From DATFBY01 sp035253585 (GTDB lineage: Bacteria; Gemmatimonadota; Gemmatimonadetes; Gemmatimonadales; Gemmatimonadaceae): a DNA stretch of 64,000 nt. The number at the start of each line of letters is the position of its first letter. Position 1 is the stretch's first letter. The notes below the pieces were generated by a model, which was not told the DNA's origin, made no database searches, and saw nothing but the letters and a program-made list of their open reading frames with translations. The stretch covers positions 1 through 64,000 of the forward strand of contig DATFBY010000149.1 in the NCBI GenBank assembly GCA_035253585.1. The letters run 5' to 3'. Below, piece after piece: positions 45,432 through 54,141 of this stretch. The position numbers and the translations under genes are program-made.

Positions 45432-46625
45432 TCATGCCGGCGGAGGCTGCGGCCCTTGCTGGGCGGGCGCCTCGGACGGCTGTCTCATTTCCAAAGCCTC
45501 CTCGGCCGGGCGCTGCGTCTCCGGCTTCGTCGGCACGGTGTCTTGCGGCCGGGGCCGCATCGGATCAACAACGACCGGTGTCACGACAACCAACAGCTCG
45601 CTCTCGTTCCGCTGCCAGCGCGTGCTCGAAAAGAGCGCGCCCAGGATCGGAATGTCCTGCAGGAGCGGCACACCGGTACGCACTCGTTCCTGCTCGTTGT
45701 TGAACAGGCCCGAGATGATCAGGCTCTGACTTCTCCTTACATCCACGGTAGTCTCGATGCGCCGCGTACGAAAGGCAGGAACGCGAAAACCGGAGATGAT
45801 GATCGCGTTCCCGAAATCCAGGCTCGAAACCTCCGGCACCAACGTCAGCTTTATCAGCTCGTCGCTCACGATTTCGCCCGTGAATCGGAGCTGAATACCG
45901 AACTTCTTGTACTCGATGGAAACTCGCGTGCCAGTGACGTCGGCCGACGTACCCTGGACGACCGGAATCGGGAGCTCGCCACCCGCGAGGAAGGTCGCCG
46001 TTTCGCGGTTGCCGGCCAGCACGTTGGGCTCAGCGAGGATCTTGGCCCTTCCCTTTTGCTCCTCCACAGTCAGAAAGCCCAGGAGCTTGTCGGTGTCGAA
46101 GTCCGTCAACACCGTCAAGAACTCGGCTTCGGTAGGGAGAAGGATGTTTCCGTCGTCGTCGAAGACGTTGTCGCTGCGGAAGATCCCCGTTCCGATGCGA
46201 GTGCCGTTGTCACGGAAGAGGAACGAGGCTCCGAGCTCGCGAATCGCGTCGCGACGCACTTCCGCGAACTTGATGTAAACGGCCAGCTGCATCCGGTCCG
46301 AGGGCGAGCGGACCTGGACCCGGAAGTGGTGCCGCCGGCCGCCTATTTCCCAGATGATCGCGTCGGTCTCGCCCGTCGCACGCGCGTTGATCACGAGGTC
46401 GCGCTCCGCCACGACGGCGACGTCGGCCACCTCGGGATTGCCAATGGAGACCTTGGAGATCGAGGTCGAGGTGGTGACGGGATACGATCGGCCGATCGGC
46501 AGATCGATGCGCTGAATCTGCGTCTCCTGCGCGTGGAGCGCGCTCGGCAGCGCGCCCGGCAAGGAGAGCAGGAGGGCGCCGACGAGCGCTGACGCGAATC
46601 GCCGCACGACGCGGGCGAGATTCAA
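45432..46625 (-). CDS. cpaC: CpaC/RcpA, outer-membrane secretin of the Tad pilus
   Basis: 397 aa from TTG 46625; GGAG lies eight bases upstream and a signal peptide follows (ALVGALLLSLPGALPSALHAQ). Pilus-secretin N0/N1-like part with ISKVSIGNPEVADVAVVAERDLVINAR, then the secretin core (KILAEPNVLAGNRETATFLAG, SIEYKKFGIQLRFTG, ETTVDVRRSQSLIISGLFNN). It forms the outer-membrane pore for the Flp pilus. A longer frame runs upstream to 46859 but has no ribosome site. C-terminus is Pro/Gln-rich. Confidence 0.93.
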   Translation of the reverse strand: MNLARVVRRFASALVGALLLSLPGALPSALHAQETQIQRIDLPIGRSYPVTTSTSISKVSIGNPEVADVAVVAERDLVINARATGETDAIIWEIGGRRHHFRVQVRSPSDRMQLAVYIKFAEVRRDAIRELGASFLFRDNGTRIGTGIFRSDNVFDDDGNILLPTEAEFLTVLTDFDTDKLLGFLTVEEQKGRAKILAEPNVLAGNRETATFLAGGELPIPVVQGTSADVTGTRVSIEYKKFGIQLRFTGEIVSDELIKLTLVPEVSSLDFGNAIIISGFRVPAFRTRRIETTVDVRRSQSLIISGLFNNEQERVRTGVPLLQDIPILGALFSSTRWQRNESELLVVVTPVVVDPMRPRPQDTVPTKPETQRPAEEALEMRQPSEAPAQQGPQPPPA

Positions 46626-46713
46626 GCTGGTGGCTCCGTGTGAGGGGGAGAGAGGGGCTAAGAGGCGGTGAGACGCTGGCGTTGCGCGGGAGCTACGTAG
46701 CTCCGCGCTCGGG

Positions 46714-47619
46714 TCACGGAGACCGTCCGGTCCGCGAGGTGTCCTTCGGAACGCGCTGCTCCTTACGCTCGGTACCGCGGAAGATCTCCACGACCGAGGA
46801 ATCGGGACGACGCGGCGGAAGCTGCACGACGACCGTGTTCGGCGCCGCCGGCGCAACACGCAGTGGACGGGGACGCGGCGCTGGAGCCGCGGCTGCCGGC
46901 TGCGCCAACTTCAGCTGCGACAGCACGTCGTTCGACGTCGCGCCGCGCGTCTGGATACTATCCGGATCGCCATAGCCGCGCAGCACCAGCTGTATGCTTC
47001 CCTGACTCATGGCCAGCGCCAGGCGCTCGGCCTCGTCAGGCGTCACCTCGAGCGTGGCGGTGGTCGCGTTGATCGGACGACCATCGTTCCCGCGCTGGAT
47101 CTGCGTGCCGACCGACAGCACGCGCATGTTCTCCATGAACACCTTCGAAACCTGGCGCACGTTCGTGGCCACGTCGCGAAGCGTCACCAGAACGTCGACG
47201 CGGCTGTTCGGCTGAATGAGGCCGCTGAGACCGGCAACGTCATCGATGCGCACCGCCATGGCGCGCTTGCCCGGCGTGATCTTCACCTCGAGACCCGGTC
47301 CGGTTCCCACCGGCGCCAAACGTCCGGGCACGATCGGCTCGCCCTTGAAGATCGGAACACGAGTCACGCGACCGAGCACCGAGTCGACGCTGTTGAACGC
47401 GCCGGGCGGTACGGTCGGCGAGGGCCAGGGGTTGGTCTCGACCGCCAATCGGTCGATGCTCGCGCCTTCGGGCAGGTCGCGCGACGCGACGAGCACCGGC
47501 ATTGTGGCGACGTGGCTGCGTGCCTTGGTCTCTTGCAGCACGCGGTAAACGCCCCACGTGGCAATCGCCGCCACGGCAATCGCCACGTAGAACATCAGGG
47601 TATAGCGTCTGTCAGCCAT
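46714..47619 (-). CDS. cpaB: CpaB/RcpC, Tad pilus periplasmic SAF-domain protein
   Basis: 301 aa. N-terminal helix (LMFYVAIAVAAIATWGVYRVLQ), then SAF domain VASRDLPEGASIDRLAVET, FKGEPIVPGRL and KRAMAVRIDDVAGLSGLIQPNSRVDVLVT, as in CpaB. The last 70 residues are a Pro/Arg-rich tail. Followed by an 88-base gap to the secretin gene, the longest in the operon. Confidence 0.93.
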   Translation of the reverse strand: MADRRYTLMFYVAIAVAAIATWGVYRVLQETKARSHVATMPVLVASRDLPEGASIDRLAVETNPWPSPTVPPGAFNSVDSVLGRVTRVPIFKGEPIVPGRLAPVGTGPGLEVKITPGKRAMAVRIDDVAGLSGLIQPNSRVDVLVTLRDVATNVRQVSKVFMENMRVLSVGTQIQRGNDGRPINATTATLEVTPDEAERLALAMSQGSIQLVLRGYGDPDSIQTRGATSNDVLSQLKLAQPAAAAPAPRPRPLRVAPAAPNTVVVQLPPRRPDSSVVEIFRGTERKEQRVPKDTSRTGRSP

Positions 47620-47640
47620 TCGACGAAGAGCTCGCTCCCA

Positions 47641-48066
47641 TTACGGGGTGGGCGACCGCTCCCAACGGAACGATGCCGCACGAGTCATGAAAAGGGTGTC
47701 TTTACCGATGTACTTCACGAGTGGTGTAATCAGCACGAACGGATGGTTCTGTACTCTCACGGTAATGCGCCCGTTGGTCGCGGTGCTGTCGAGTACCGAG
47801 ACCATCGAGGTGTCGATCGGCGTGTAGTAGTTCTTCACAACGCCCTTGATCGCCACGACCGCCGCGGCGTTGCTGGGCTGCGAGTGCACGGATGCGAAGC
47901 GCGCGCCCTCACGTACCGCGCCGATCAACTGATTCAGCGTGTATTCAGCTCGACTGAAATCGATGATGGCGCACACGAGCAATACGAGTATCGGCGTCAT
48001 CAGCGCGAACTCGAGCACGACCGCGCCATTTTCTTCGCGCCACAGTCGACGCATGGTGGTCCTCAT
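47641..48066 (-). CDS. tadE: TadE-like minor pilin
   Basis: 141 aa from ATG 48066 (overlapping the tadV stop, TGATG). RLWREENGAVVLEFALMTPI is the TadE cleavage and hydrophobic segment, with the conserved Glu at the +5-type position (VVLEFAL), and the rest is an extracytoplasmic beta-rich domain with no cysteines. Prepilin processing by the next-upstream TadV is expected. Confidence 0.9.
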   Translation of the reverse strand: MRTTMRRLWREENGAVVLEFALMTPILVLLVCAIIDFSRAEYTLNQLIGAVREGARFASVHSQPSNAAAVVAIKGVVKNYYTPIDTSMVSVLDSTATNGRITVRVQNHPFVLITPLVKYIGKDTLFMTRAASFRWERSPTP

Positions 48067-48608
48067 CAAGAGCCGAAGATCACGCCCGGCCACCACGCCA
48101 CGATTGCCGCCCCGGCGGCAAGTGCCACTCCGTACGGAAGCCGCACCGACGCCGGTGATTCTTTGGCGTCGTTATGCATCATCGTGCTCGGAGCCGCGAT
48201 GGCGATGGCCACCGATCGCGCGGAGTTGACCACGCCGCGCGCGCGGACCATCCAAAAGATAGCTAGCGCACCGCCGATGAGCGCTGCCAACAACGCGCCC
48301 TCGAGCGCACCGGTCACTCCGAGCCAGGCGCCCGAGGCGGAAAACAGCTTCACGTCTCCCGCCCCGAGCAGGCGCACAATGTGAAACGGAAGCCAGATCG
48401 CCAATCCGACTCCAAGACCCGCGACTGCCCGAAGAGCGCCCGCGCTCGCACCAAAGGTCAGAATGGAGTACAGCACTCCGCCAATGGCCAACGCGGCGAC
48501 GATCCTGTTGGGGATCCGTCGAGTCCGCACGTCCGATATGCACGCAGCCAATAACAGCCCTACGAACGCCAGCCCCGAGATCACCCCGGTCGGCGATCCC
48601 GAAAACAT
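48066..48608 (-). CDS. tadV: TadV/CpaA, prepilin peptidase
   Basis: 180 aa A24 aspartic peptidase. The two catalytic aspartates sit in SDVRTRRIPN (residue about 25) and GAGDVKLF (about 85), the latter as GxGDxK. Six or so helices. It would cleave the Flp prepilin and the TadE/TadG-type proteins. The Flp gene starts 21 bases upstream. Confidence 0.92.
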   Translation of the reverse strand: MFSGSPTGVISGLAFVGLLLAACISDVRTRRIPNRIVAALAIGGVLYSILTFGASAGALRAVAGLGVGLAIWLPFHIVRLLGAGDVKLFSASGAWLGVTGALEGALLAALIGGALAIFWMVRARGVVNSARSVAIAIAAPSTMMHNDAKESPASVRLPYGVALAAGAAIVAWWPGVIFGS

Positions 48609-48629
48609 CTTCCGCTCTTGCCGAGCTCG

Positions 48630-48812
48630 TCAGCTCGCGGTCGTGATCTTGTTCGAGAGCGTGTTCAACCAGCCCGAGATGTTGTTGCGATACGCACCGA
48701 TCGCCACGATGAGGCCGGCAACCAGGATCGCGATCAACAGGCCATACTCGGCGATGATCGCCCCTTCCTCGTCAGCGAGGAAATTCCGCGTGAGCGCCTT
48801 CAGCTGATGCAT
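48630..48812 (-). CDS. flp: Flp pilin
   Basis: 60 aa major pilin of the Tad system. It shows a short leader, the Gly-Ala-processing context NFLADEEGAIIAEYGLLIAI with the conserved Glu-Tyr pair (AEYG), then one long hydrophobic helix and a short hydrophilic tail. First gene of the tad operon. The upstream region 48813-49040 (228 bases) should hold its promoter; I see no near-consensus sigma70 match. Confidence 0.93.
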   Translation of the reverse strand: MHQLKALTRNFLADEEGAIIAEYGLLIAILVAGLIVAIGAYRNNISGWLNTLSNKITTAS

Positions 48813-49040
48813 TGTCGTACTCCTTCAGGGTGAGGATGAATTGAACCGCGTGCAGCTCGAGCGATGCCATCTCGTCGATGCTGCGAACGAGAGGTGAAGT
48901 GCCACGCCGAAGACTCGCGCGCCTCTTTTGCTGCCGAGGGGGGGAAGCAACCTAGCACTCGCCGACTCGCTCGGGCAAGATGCGTGTCCGTCGCCGCGCG
49001 CGGTGTCGGGTGCCATTTTGTCGCCGGTCAGTTCGACCGA

Positions 49041-50654
49041 TTAGTGGCGGTCAATCGTGTCGCGCGGAACGTATATCAGGCGGATTGACCTGCCTATCCG
49101 GCGAGCCTGATTGAACTTGCGGAGCCACAAGTAACCGTCGTCGATCCGGCCATCCACGATGCCGACCAGATACCTTTCGCTCACGGCGATCCAGCCAGTT
49201 GCCGCTTGACTCGGTGCAAGCCGATGGTAGGACGCGCCAAGGTGTTGCGTCGGGTCAGCGGTCCCGTAGTACGCGACAGTCACGTCTCCAATTCGCCGCT
49301 GCCGCAGCTCGTCGCCTAGCCGTAGCAGGTCCTGCCCCCAATCCACGTTGCTGTCGTCCACGAGGCGCTCGGGACGCCGGCCGCCCAACTCGTTAAAGGC
49401 GGGCAGATGGTCCGGATGCGCCCGGACTGCCCCGAACAGCTGCCAGGCGAGCAGCGCTATCACTGCGGCCCGCGCGACGCGGCTCCGGAGCTCGCCACCT
49501 CGCCAGAGATGGTCGACGGCAATGCCTGCCGAAACGGCCAGCAAGGGGTAGAGCGGAAGCACGTACCGGACACCGGCATTGATCGAGGAGGGAAGGACCG
49601 CCAGGAGCATGGCAATGGCGGCGATCGCCGGCGCAGCCACGACCCACGCCTCGTCTCGGGATCGTCTAATGAAGGGAAAGGCCGCTCCCATTGCGGCCAG
49701 GAACAGCATCGGCAGCGGTGTCTTCAGCGCCAACACGACCGGGAAGTAATACCACCAGCCAGTGAGACTTCGCTCGCCGAACAGGTAGCTGGCGTGGCCG
49801 ATGGCACTGTGATGAATGACCTGATAGATCCCGGCCACTAGCTCCGGAGCCGGCAACGGCATGGTGCCAAGCCAGCGGAAGGAGAATCGATAGGCAGCCC
49901 AGATGGTGAGTATCGAGGCCCAACCGGCGATGCCGAGCCCGCGCGGATAGGAGATGCTCCGCATCGTCGCACTTTCCCGACGCCGTCGCGACAGCAGCCA
50001 CGCTATTGTCAGCCCGGCTGCGCCAACCGGAAAGAACAACACGGTAGACAGCTTGCTGACGACGGCTGCGCCTAACGAGACGCCTAACAGCACGCTGCGG
50101 CGAAGGTCCGGGCGCTCGAGCCAACACCAGTACGCCAGCAAGGAGGCATTCAGCGTCGCGGTGACGGCCATGTCGTTCGTGGCCAGCCCTGCATGCGCCA
50201 ATACAGGCCATGAGCCGGCGAACGCGATGATGGCGCCCAGTGCAGCCGTGTCTCCGCCGAGTCGGCGCGCCCACACCCACACTGCCACGCACGCGAGGAT
50301 GAAAAACGGAAGCATTCCCGCGCGAGCGAGCGAGAGATTCTTCGTGTATCCCTCGACGCCGTTCGCGTAGAGGATGGCGTTCCCCTCTACCCACATCGAG
50401 GGCGAGCCTCGTAGCCGATGCCCAGCGAGATACGGCCCGAGGGCGACGGCGGCGCGCGCTAGCGGCGGGTGCTGCTCTTCAAACGTGAAGCGGCCGTGCT
50501 GCCACCACTCCATACCGGCGGCGATGTGACCAGGCTCGTCGTACGTCTGGCTGAACACGCCATACGTGGAGACGATCGCCAGCGTGGCGATCAGAACGAC
50601 GGTGAATCCAGCGACGCGTGCGACAGTTGGCGAAGCAGCGCCGGCGTGCGACAC
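49041..50654 (-). CDS. PMT/ArnT-like GT-C glycosyltransferase
   Basis: 537 aa membrane protein with about 11-12 helices. After helix 1 comes QTYDEPGHIAAGMEWW, the DE(x)H catalytic loop typical of dolichyl/undecaprenyl-phosphate-sugar transferases, followed by EEQHPPLARAAVALG. The C-terminal 110 residues carry outside motifs NSNVDWGQDLLRLG-type (here DSNVDWGQDLLRLGDELRQ) and YHRLAPSQAATGW. It might glycosylate a surface protein or lipid; donor and acceptor unknown. Two GTTAGGC motifs adjoin at 50070 and 50082. Confidence 0.85.
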   Translation of the reverse strand: MSHAGAASPTVARVAGFTVVLIATLAIVSTYGVFSQTYDEPGHIAAGMEWWQHGRFTFEEQHPPLARAAVALGPYLAGHRLRGSPSMWVEGNAILYANGVEGYTKNLSLARAGMLPFFILACVAVWVWARRLGGDTAALGAIIAFAGSWPVLAHAGLATNDMAVTATLNASLLAYWCWLERPDLRRSVLLGVSLGAAVVSKLSTVLFFPVGAAGLTIAWLLSRRRRESATMRSISYPRGLGIAGWASILTIWAAYRFSFRWLGTMPLPAPELVAGIYQVIHHSAIGHASYLFGERSLTGWWYYFPVVLALKTPLPMLFLAAMGAAFPFIRRSRDEAWVVAAPAIAAIAMLLAVLPSSINAGVRYVLPLYPLLAVSAGIAVDHLWRGGELRSRVARAAVIALLAWQLFGAVRAHPDHLPAFNELGGRRPERLVDDSNVDWGQDLLRLGDELRQRRIGDVTVAYYGTADPTQHLGASYHRLAPSQAATGWIAVSERYLVGIVDGRIDDGYLWLRKFNQARRIGRSIRLIYVPRDTIDRH

Positions 50655-50655
50655 G

Positions 50656-51063
50656 CTATTCCGGAGATCGGCGCTCGATCCCTTCGAGCGCGCGCTCGGT
50701 CCGACGGCGCAGCTCCGCGGTGGCGGTGCGTCGGCGTTGCGCGACGGACAGCGTTCCGTTCCATGCCGCGGCGATTCCGAGCAATACCCAGGCGGTGAGC
50801 GACATGAGGAGCAACGTACGCAGCTGCCACGGCGCGGTGGTGAAACCGACCGGTGCCCAGCGACCGAGCAGCTCTTCGACTCCGGTCACGCTCCAAAGGA
50901 GCTCGACCGCCGAGAGCGCGAAGATCACCAACGAGAGACGCGCAAGCAGACGAGGCATGCGTCCCTCTCGGCCATAATGTCGTGCCTGACGAGCGGTGAC
51001 GATTGCCAGGATCAGACCGCTGACCCATTGGATGACACCGGCGATCGGAAGAATCGATCCCAC
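50656..51063 (-). CDS. Small membrane protein, family unrecognised
   Basis: 135 aa with three hydrophobic segments (about residues 5-25, 40-62 and 85-105), a basic loop after the first (RQARHYGREGRMPRLL) and a basic, Arg/Glu-rich C-terminal tail of about 25 residues. No known family. The adjacent terminator separates it from the DUF3618 gene, and the glycosyltransferase gene starts one base after its stop, so the two are probably co-transcribed. Confidence 0.6.
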   Translation of the reverse strand: MGSILPIAGVIQWVSGLILAIVTARQARHYGREGRMPRLLARLSLVIFALSAVELLWSVTGVEELLGRWAPVGFTTAPWQLRTLLLMSLTAWVLLGIAAAWNGTLSVAQRRRTATAELRRRTERALEGIERRSPE

Positions 51064-51080
51064 GTCACATCCGAGGAAAG

Positions 51081-51112
51081 GTGAAGGCCGGGCGTGTCGG
51101 CCCGGCCTTCAC
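51081..51112 (-). terminator. Intrinsic terminator after the DUF3618 gene
   Basis: GTGAAGGCCGGGC (51081-51093) and GCCCGGCCTTCAC (51100-51112) form a perfect 13-bp stem with a six-base loop. On the minus strand it follows the DUF3618 stop by about 20 bases and is followed by a CTTTCC run. Confidence 0.85.
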
Positions 51113-51130
51113 ATGATGTCGCGGCGACGC

Positions 51131-51646
51131 TCAGTGCGCGAGCGAAGAAGACGACAATGCTGCGCTTTCCCGCCCCGGTTGATCGCTGCCCAGGAGGGGA
51201 CCCGAATCGGACCGTCGCACCGACTCATCGAAGCCGACCTTCTGTCCATCTCCGCGAACCGGCTCCGCCCGCGATGCAGTGACTCCGCTGCGAGAGCCGG
51301 CGGGCGCGCCGATCGCTCCCTTGAGCTCTCCAACCCATCCGTCGACGCGCTCGTTGAAGGCCTGTGACACACCCGCGATCAGGCGTGCCGCGAGATCATC
51401 GAGCAATCCGCCGACTTTACTGCTCGCGCCGCCAGTGGCCGCGACCGTGGCCGCTGCTGCCTTCACATCAGCGTTCGACTTTGCGAGCAGGAAACCAGCG
51501 CCGAGCGCGAGCCCGAGCGCCGGCCACGGATGGTCACGCACGAGTTGCGCGACGTTCACCTTCCGCTCGAGTGCTTCGATCGTCTCCGACATGCGCTCTC
51601 GCGTCAGCTCGATGTCGCGCCGGACTTCAGCTGTCGTTTCAGCCAT
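51131..51646 (-). CDS. DUF3618 membrane protein
   Basis: 171 aa. Begins with the DUF3618 signature: ETTAEVRRDIELTRERMSET and a coiled-coil, then a single hydrophobic stretch (PALGLALGAGFLLAK) and a long Ala/Gly/Ser-rich disordered tail. Family members sit beside YqjE/holin-like and YqjD-like genes, as here, in a stress-responsive envelope cassette of unknown role. It overlaps the upstream holin-like gene by 43 bases. Confidence 0.88.
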   Translation of the reverse strand: MAETTAEVRRDIELTRERMSETIEALERKVNVAQLVRDHPWPALGLALGAGFLLAKSNADVKAAAATVAATGGASSKVGGLLDDLAARLIAGVSQAFNERVDGWVGELKGAIGAPAGSRSGVTASRAEPVRGDGQKVGFDESVRRSDSGPLLGSDQPGRESAALSSSSLAH

Positions 51647-52029
51647 TCCTTGTCCTCCTTCAACGTCGCAACCGTCTCGTCGGGGACGAGGCGTTCGGAT
51701 GAGAGCAGCGCCATCCCGCGCAGCGCAAGCCAGAGCGCGATCCCCATCAACAGCAGGGCCATCACGAGCGCCGCGATCCAGTAGTTATCGCCGAGCCATT
51801 GATCGCCGGCCAGCAAAATCAGCCCGGTGAGCAACGCGAGGCCGCCGAGGAGTGCGAGCACTCCGCCAATCGCGACCTGCCCACCGCCGACGCTCACGCC
51901 ACGGATCAGCTCGGCCATCTCGAGCCGCGCCAGCCGGAGCTCGTCGCGCACCAGACGCGCGCCGTCATCCGCGAGGTCGCGGATGAGCGCACCCATCGAC
52001 GCGCGTCCGTTGCCTAACGACTCAGCCAT
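51604..52029 (-). CDS. YqjE / phage-holin-like membrane protein
   Basis: 141 aa. Starts with a coiled or amphipathic part (GALIRDLADDGARLVRDELRLARLEMAEL, shown in part) then two long helices, GGVLALLGGLALLTGLILLAG and a second at about 82-105. This matches the holin_X/YqjE family. It belongs to the YqjD-YqjE-DUF3618 set; no lytic role is implied by context. Confidence 0.82.
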   Translation of the reverse strand: MAESLGNGRASMGALIRDLADDGARLVRDELRLARLEMAELIRGVSVGGGQVAIGGVLALLGGLALLTGLILLAGDQWLGDNYWIAALVMALLLMGIALWLALRGMALLSSERLVPDETVATLKEDKEWLKRQLKSGATSS

Positions 52030-52032
52030 CGG

Positions 52033-52611
52033 TCACATGCGCGGACGTCCACCGCGCAGCACCTTGCCCAGCAGGTAGCCGACGCCGACGGCGACCAGCA
52101 ATGCACGGCCCGGATTGGCGCGCACTTGCCGCTCGACGTCGCCTTTCATCTTGTCGATGTCGGCGTTGCGCACCCAGTTGGCGGTGCTCTCCATGCCGTG
52201 GGCGAGCGACTCGGATGCGCGATCGAGAGTCCGATCGATCTTCGCGGTGTTGGTGCCCTGACCGAGCTCGCCGGACGTGCCGACCGAGCCGGTCTGCGCG
52301 CTCTGGTGATGAGTCACGCGATCTCTGATTCGCTGCGCGCCATGCTCGAGCTTGTCGGCCAGCGAAGTCTTCAACTGGCTTGCTTTCTCGCGTGCTTTGC
52401 CGCCAGTGGATTGCGTGCGGCCGTAGCCACTCTCCGCCAGGCCAGTCGAGGTGCCGCTCGTGGCGCTACTCGCGCCGAAGGAGTCCGAGCCGCTCAGATC
52501 AGCGCCGCCGGTGCTGCCGGTACTTCCCGAGCTGCCCGCGCCGCTCTCGCTCCCCGTGCCACCGAATCTGCTCCCCGACGTACCGACGTTCTCGTTCGGA
52601 TCGTACTGCAT
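52033..52611 (-). CDS. YqjD/ElaB-like membrane-anchored protein
   Basis: 192 aa from ATG 52611. The N-terminal 70 residues are Gly/Ser/Thr-rich and disordered (GSRFGGTGSESGAGSSG), the middle is helical with QLKTSLADKLEHGAQRIRD, and the end has DIDKMKGDVERQVRANPGRA plus a helix VAVGVGYLLGKVLRGGRP, as at the C-terminus of ribosome-binding YqjD/ElaB. The extended low-complexity head is unusual for that family. Four bases separate it from the YqjE-like gene. Confidence 0.75.
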   Translation of the reverse strand: MQYDPNENVGTSGSRFGGTGSESGAGSSGSTGSTGGADLSGSDSFGASSATSGTSTGLAESGYGRTQSTGGKAREKASQLKTSLADKLEHGAQRIRDRVTHHQSAQTGSVGTSGELGQGTNTAKIDRTLDRASESLAHGMESTANWVRNADIDKMKGDVERQVRANPGRALLVAVGVGYLLGKVLRGGRPRM

Positions 52612-52686
52612 CTCTCTCTCCCTTCTCTGAGGCAAAGCGACCACGACTGCACGCTATGTGCCGGGGAGAGCAGCGTCGCGCGTCGA

Positions 52687-53103
52687 TCAGCAGTAACGCT
52701 CGAATGCGCCGGTGAGATCTCTGGCGATCGATTCGGCGGAGCGTCCTTCGATCTGATGTCGTTCGAGCATGAACACGACCGCGCCATCTTTGAGCAGCGC
52801 AATCTGGGGCGACGATGGCGCGTAGCCCGTGAAGTAGCTTCGCGCTCTCGACGTGGCGTCGAGGTCCTGGCCCGCGAACACGGTGGTGAGCGACTCGGGC
52901 TTCTTGTCGCTCTTGAGCGCGATGGCGACCGCCGGGCGCGCGTTGCGCGCGGCGCAACCACAGATGGAATTCACGACGACGAGGGTCGTTCCGCGCGAAT
53001 CCTTCAGCTTTGCATCCACCGAGTCGGCGGTGCGCATCTCTTCGACGCCGAGCCGTGTGAGCTCCTCGCGCATGGGCGCGACCAGCCGCTCATCGTATGT
53101 CAA
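52687..53103 (-). CDS. Bacilliredoxin (BrxA/BrxB, DUF1094)
   Basis: 138 aa thioredoxin-fold protein with the CGC active site in NSICGCAARNARP, preceded by LVVVNS and followed by YAPSSPQIALLKDGAVVFMLERHQIEGRSAE, matching the YphP/YqiW family. These proteins remove bacillithiol from protein thiols and act as small oxidoreductases; whether this organism makes bacillithiol is not visible here. Overlaps the GroES-like stop by four bases. Confidence 0.9.
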   Translation of the reverse strand: MTYDERLVAPMREELTRLGVEEMRTADSVDAKLKDSRGTTLVVVNSICGCAARNARPAVAIALKSDKKPESLTTVFAGQDLDATSRARSYFTGYAPSSPQIALLKDGAVVFMLERHQIEGRSAESIARDLTGAFERYC

Positions 53104-53480
53104 AAGTCCTCCTCGACCACGCCCTCTCGAACGAGCGCAAGAATGCCCGACTGCGGCAGCACGAGATAGCGTTCATTCTCGAACGTGATCTCCACCGCGG
53201 CGCGCCGAAAGAAAAGCGCATAGTCGCCGATCTTCGCCTGCATGGGCAGGAAGCGCGTCTCGCGCGACCCGGTACGCCACGGCTCATCGCCGGGAACATC
53301 GCCTGGGTCGGGGAGTGGAAGGCCGGGCCCGGTGGCGACGATACGCCCACCCTGCACCGCCTGCGTGTCCACGGCGGTTGGCGGGAGGTAGAGACCGACC
53401 TTCGTACGCTCCTCCCCTTCCTCGGGCGCGATCAGCACGCGATCTCCGACCACGATCAATCGCTTGTCGTTCTTCCGCAC
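53100..53480 (-). CDS. GroES-like co-chaperonin, no GroEL nearby
   Basis: 126 aa. GroES fold starts at DRVLIAPEEGEERTKVGLYLPP (mobile loop included) with VQGGRIVATGPG, then an insertion of about 25 residues (DVPGDEPWRTGSRETRF) before AKIGDYALFFRRAAVEITF. Normal GroES is about 97 aa, so the copy is longer and probably divergent. There is no groEL in the window. It is in an operon with bacilliredoxin, an arrangement that suggests a specialised role. Confidence 0.85.
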   Translation of the reverse strand: MRKNDKRLIVVGDRVLIAPEEGEERTKVGLYLPPTAVDTQAVQGGRIVATGPGLPLPDPGDVPGDEPWRTGSRETRFLPMQAKIGDYALFFRRAAVEITFENERYLVLPQSGILALVREGVVEEDF

Positions 53481-53506
53481 GGAGTCCTCAGTTGTTAGGC
53501 ACGATC

Positions 53507-53527
53507 AGCCCGCCACCGCGGTGGGCT
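53507..53527 (-). terminator. Possible terminator after the membrane protein gene
   Basis: AGCCCGCC/GGTGGGCT forms an 8-bp stem (one G-T) around a five-base loop right at the stop of the membrane protein gene on the minus strand. There is no T-tract, so this is tentative. Confidence 0.4.
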
Positions 53528-54099
53528 CACTCTTCGTGCGCGCGGAGATGCTCTTCGTGGATGGCCTGGGCCGTGTGCTCACGATGCTCGCGTTTGAGAA
53601 GTGCGTAGCGAACGATCTGCACGGCGATCGCCAGGACCGCAGCGAACAGCGAAACCATGAGCAAGCGTCGGACGATGATGGAACCGACCGAGCCCACCCA
53701 GTCGTGCCAATGCGCCGCGGTCGTCCCGAAGCGCTCGAGGCCCAGCGCGGTCAGCAGCCCGCTGGTGAGCGCATCGGCGATGCCGACGAGCAATCCGAAC
53801 ACGGGAGCGCGCCAGAGCCAGTGGCGGACCGGAAAGTTTCCGAGGTGCGCGGTCGCCAGGCCGAGCACGACGAAGAGCCCGAGCACGATGCCGAGCACGA
53901 AAACGAGATTGCTTCCCGATACGCCCATCACGGCCCATCGGAAGAGCCGCGACATCACCCCCGCCGCCAGCGCCATCGGTACGAGCTGGAGCGACAGTCG
54001 CCGGAAGAACGCCGGCTCCTGAACGCGCCACTCCACCGTGTGCTGCGGAAAAAAGCGCGACATGAAGGAAAGATAGATGCCGGGGTCGGTGTTGCGCAT
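53527..54099 (-). CDS. Multi-span membrane protein, unrecognised
   Basis: 190 aa from ATG 54099; a TTG at 54135 is the alternative start. Five or six hydrophobic segments, among them PMALAAGVMSRLFRWAVMG, LVFVLGIVLGLFVVLGLA and LLMVSLFAAVLAIAVQIV, then a basic and acidic tail (LLKREHREHTAQAIHEEH). No family recognised. It lies 42 bases after the OsmC-like gene on the same strand and so may belong to the same transcription unit. Confidence 0.6.
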   Translation of the reverse strand: MRNTDPGIYLSFMSRFFPQHTVEWRVQEPAFFRRLSLQLVPMALAAGVMSRLFRWAVMGVSGSNLVFVLGIVLGLFVVLGLATAHLGNFPVRHWLWRAPVFGLLVGIADALTSGLLTALGLERFGTTAAHWHDWVGSVGSIIVRRLLMVSLFAAVLAIAVQIVRYALLKREHREHTAQAIHEEHLRAHEE

Positions 54100-54141
54100 T
54101 AGGGAGAAGCGAACAGCGGCTGGTAGCAGCGCCAAGGGCCA

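Noticed and set aside
45303..46592. Plus-strand readings over the Tad genes (44327-45703, 45303-46592)
   Set aside because: Antisense shadows of the TadZ and secretin genes, both strongly supported.
48813..49040. Small gene upstream of flp
   Set aside because: No frame with a plausible ribosome site and start; treated as the promoter region of the tad operon.
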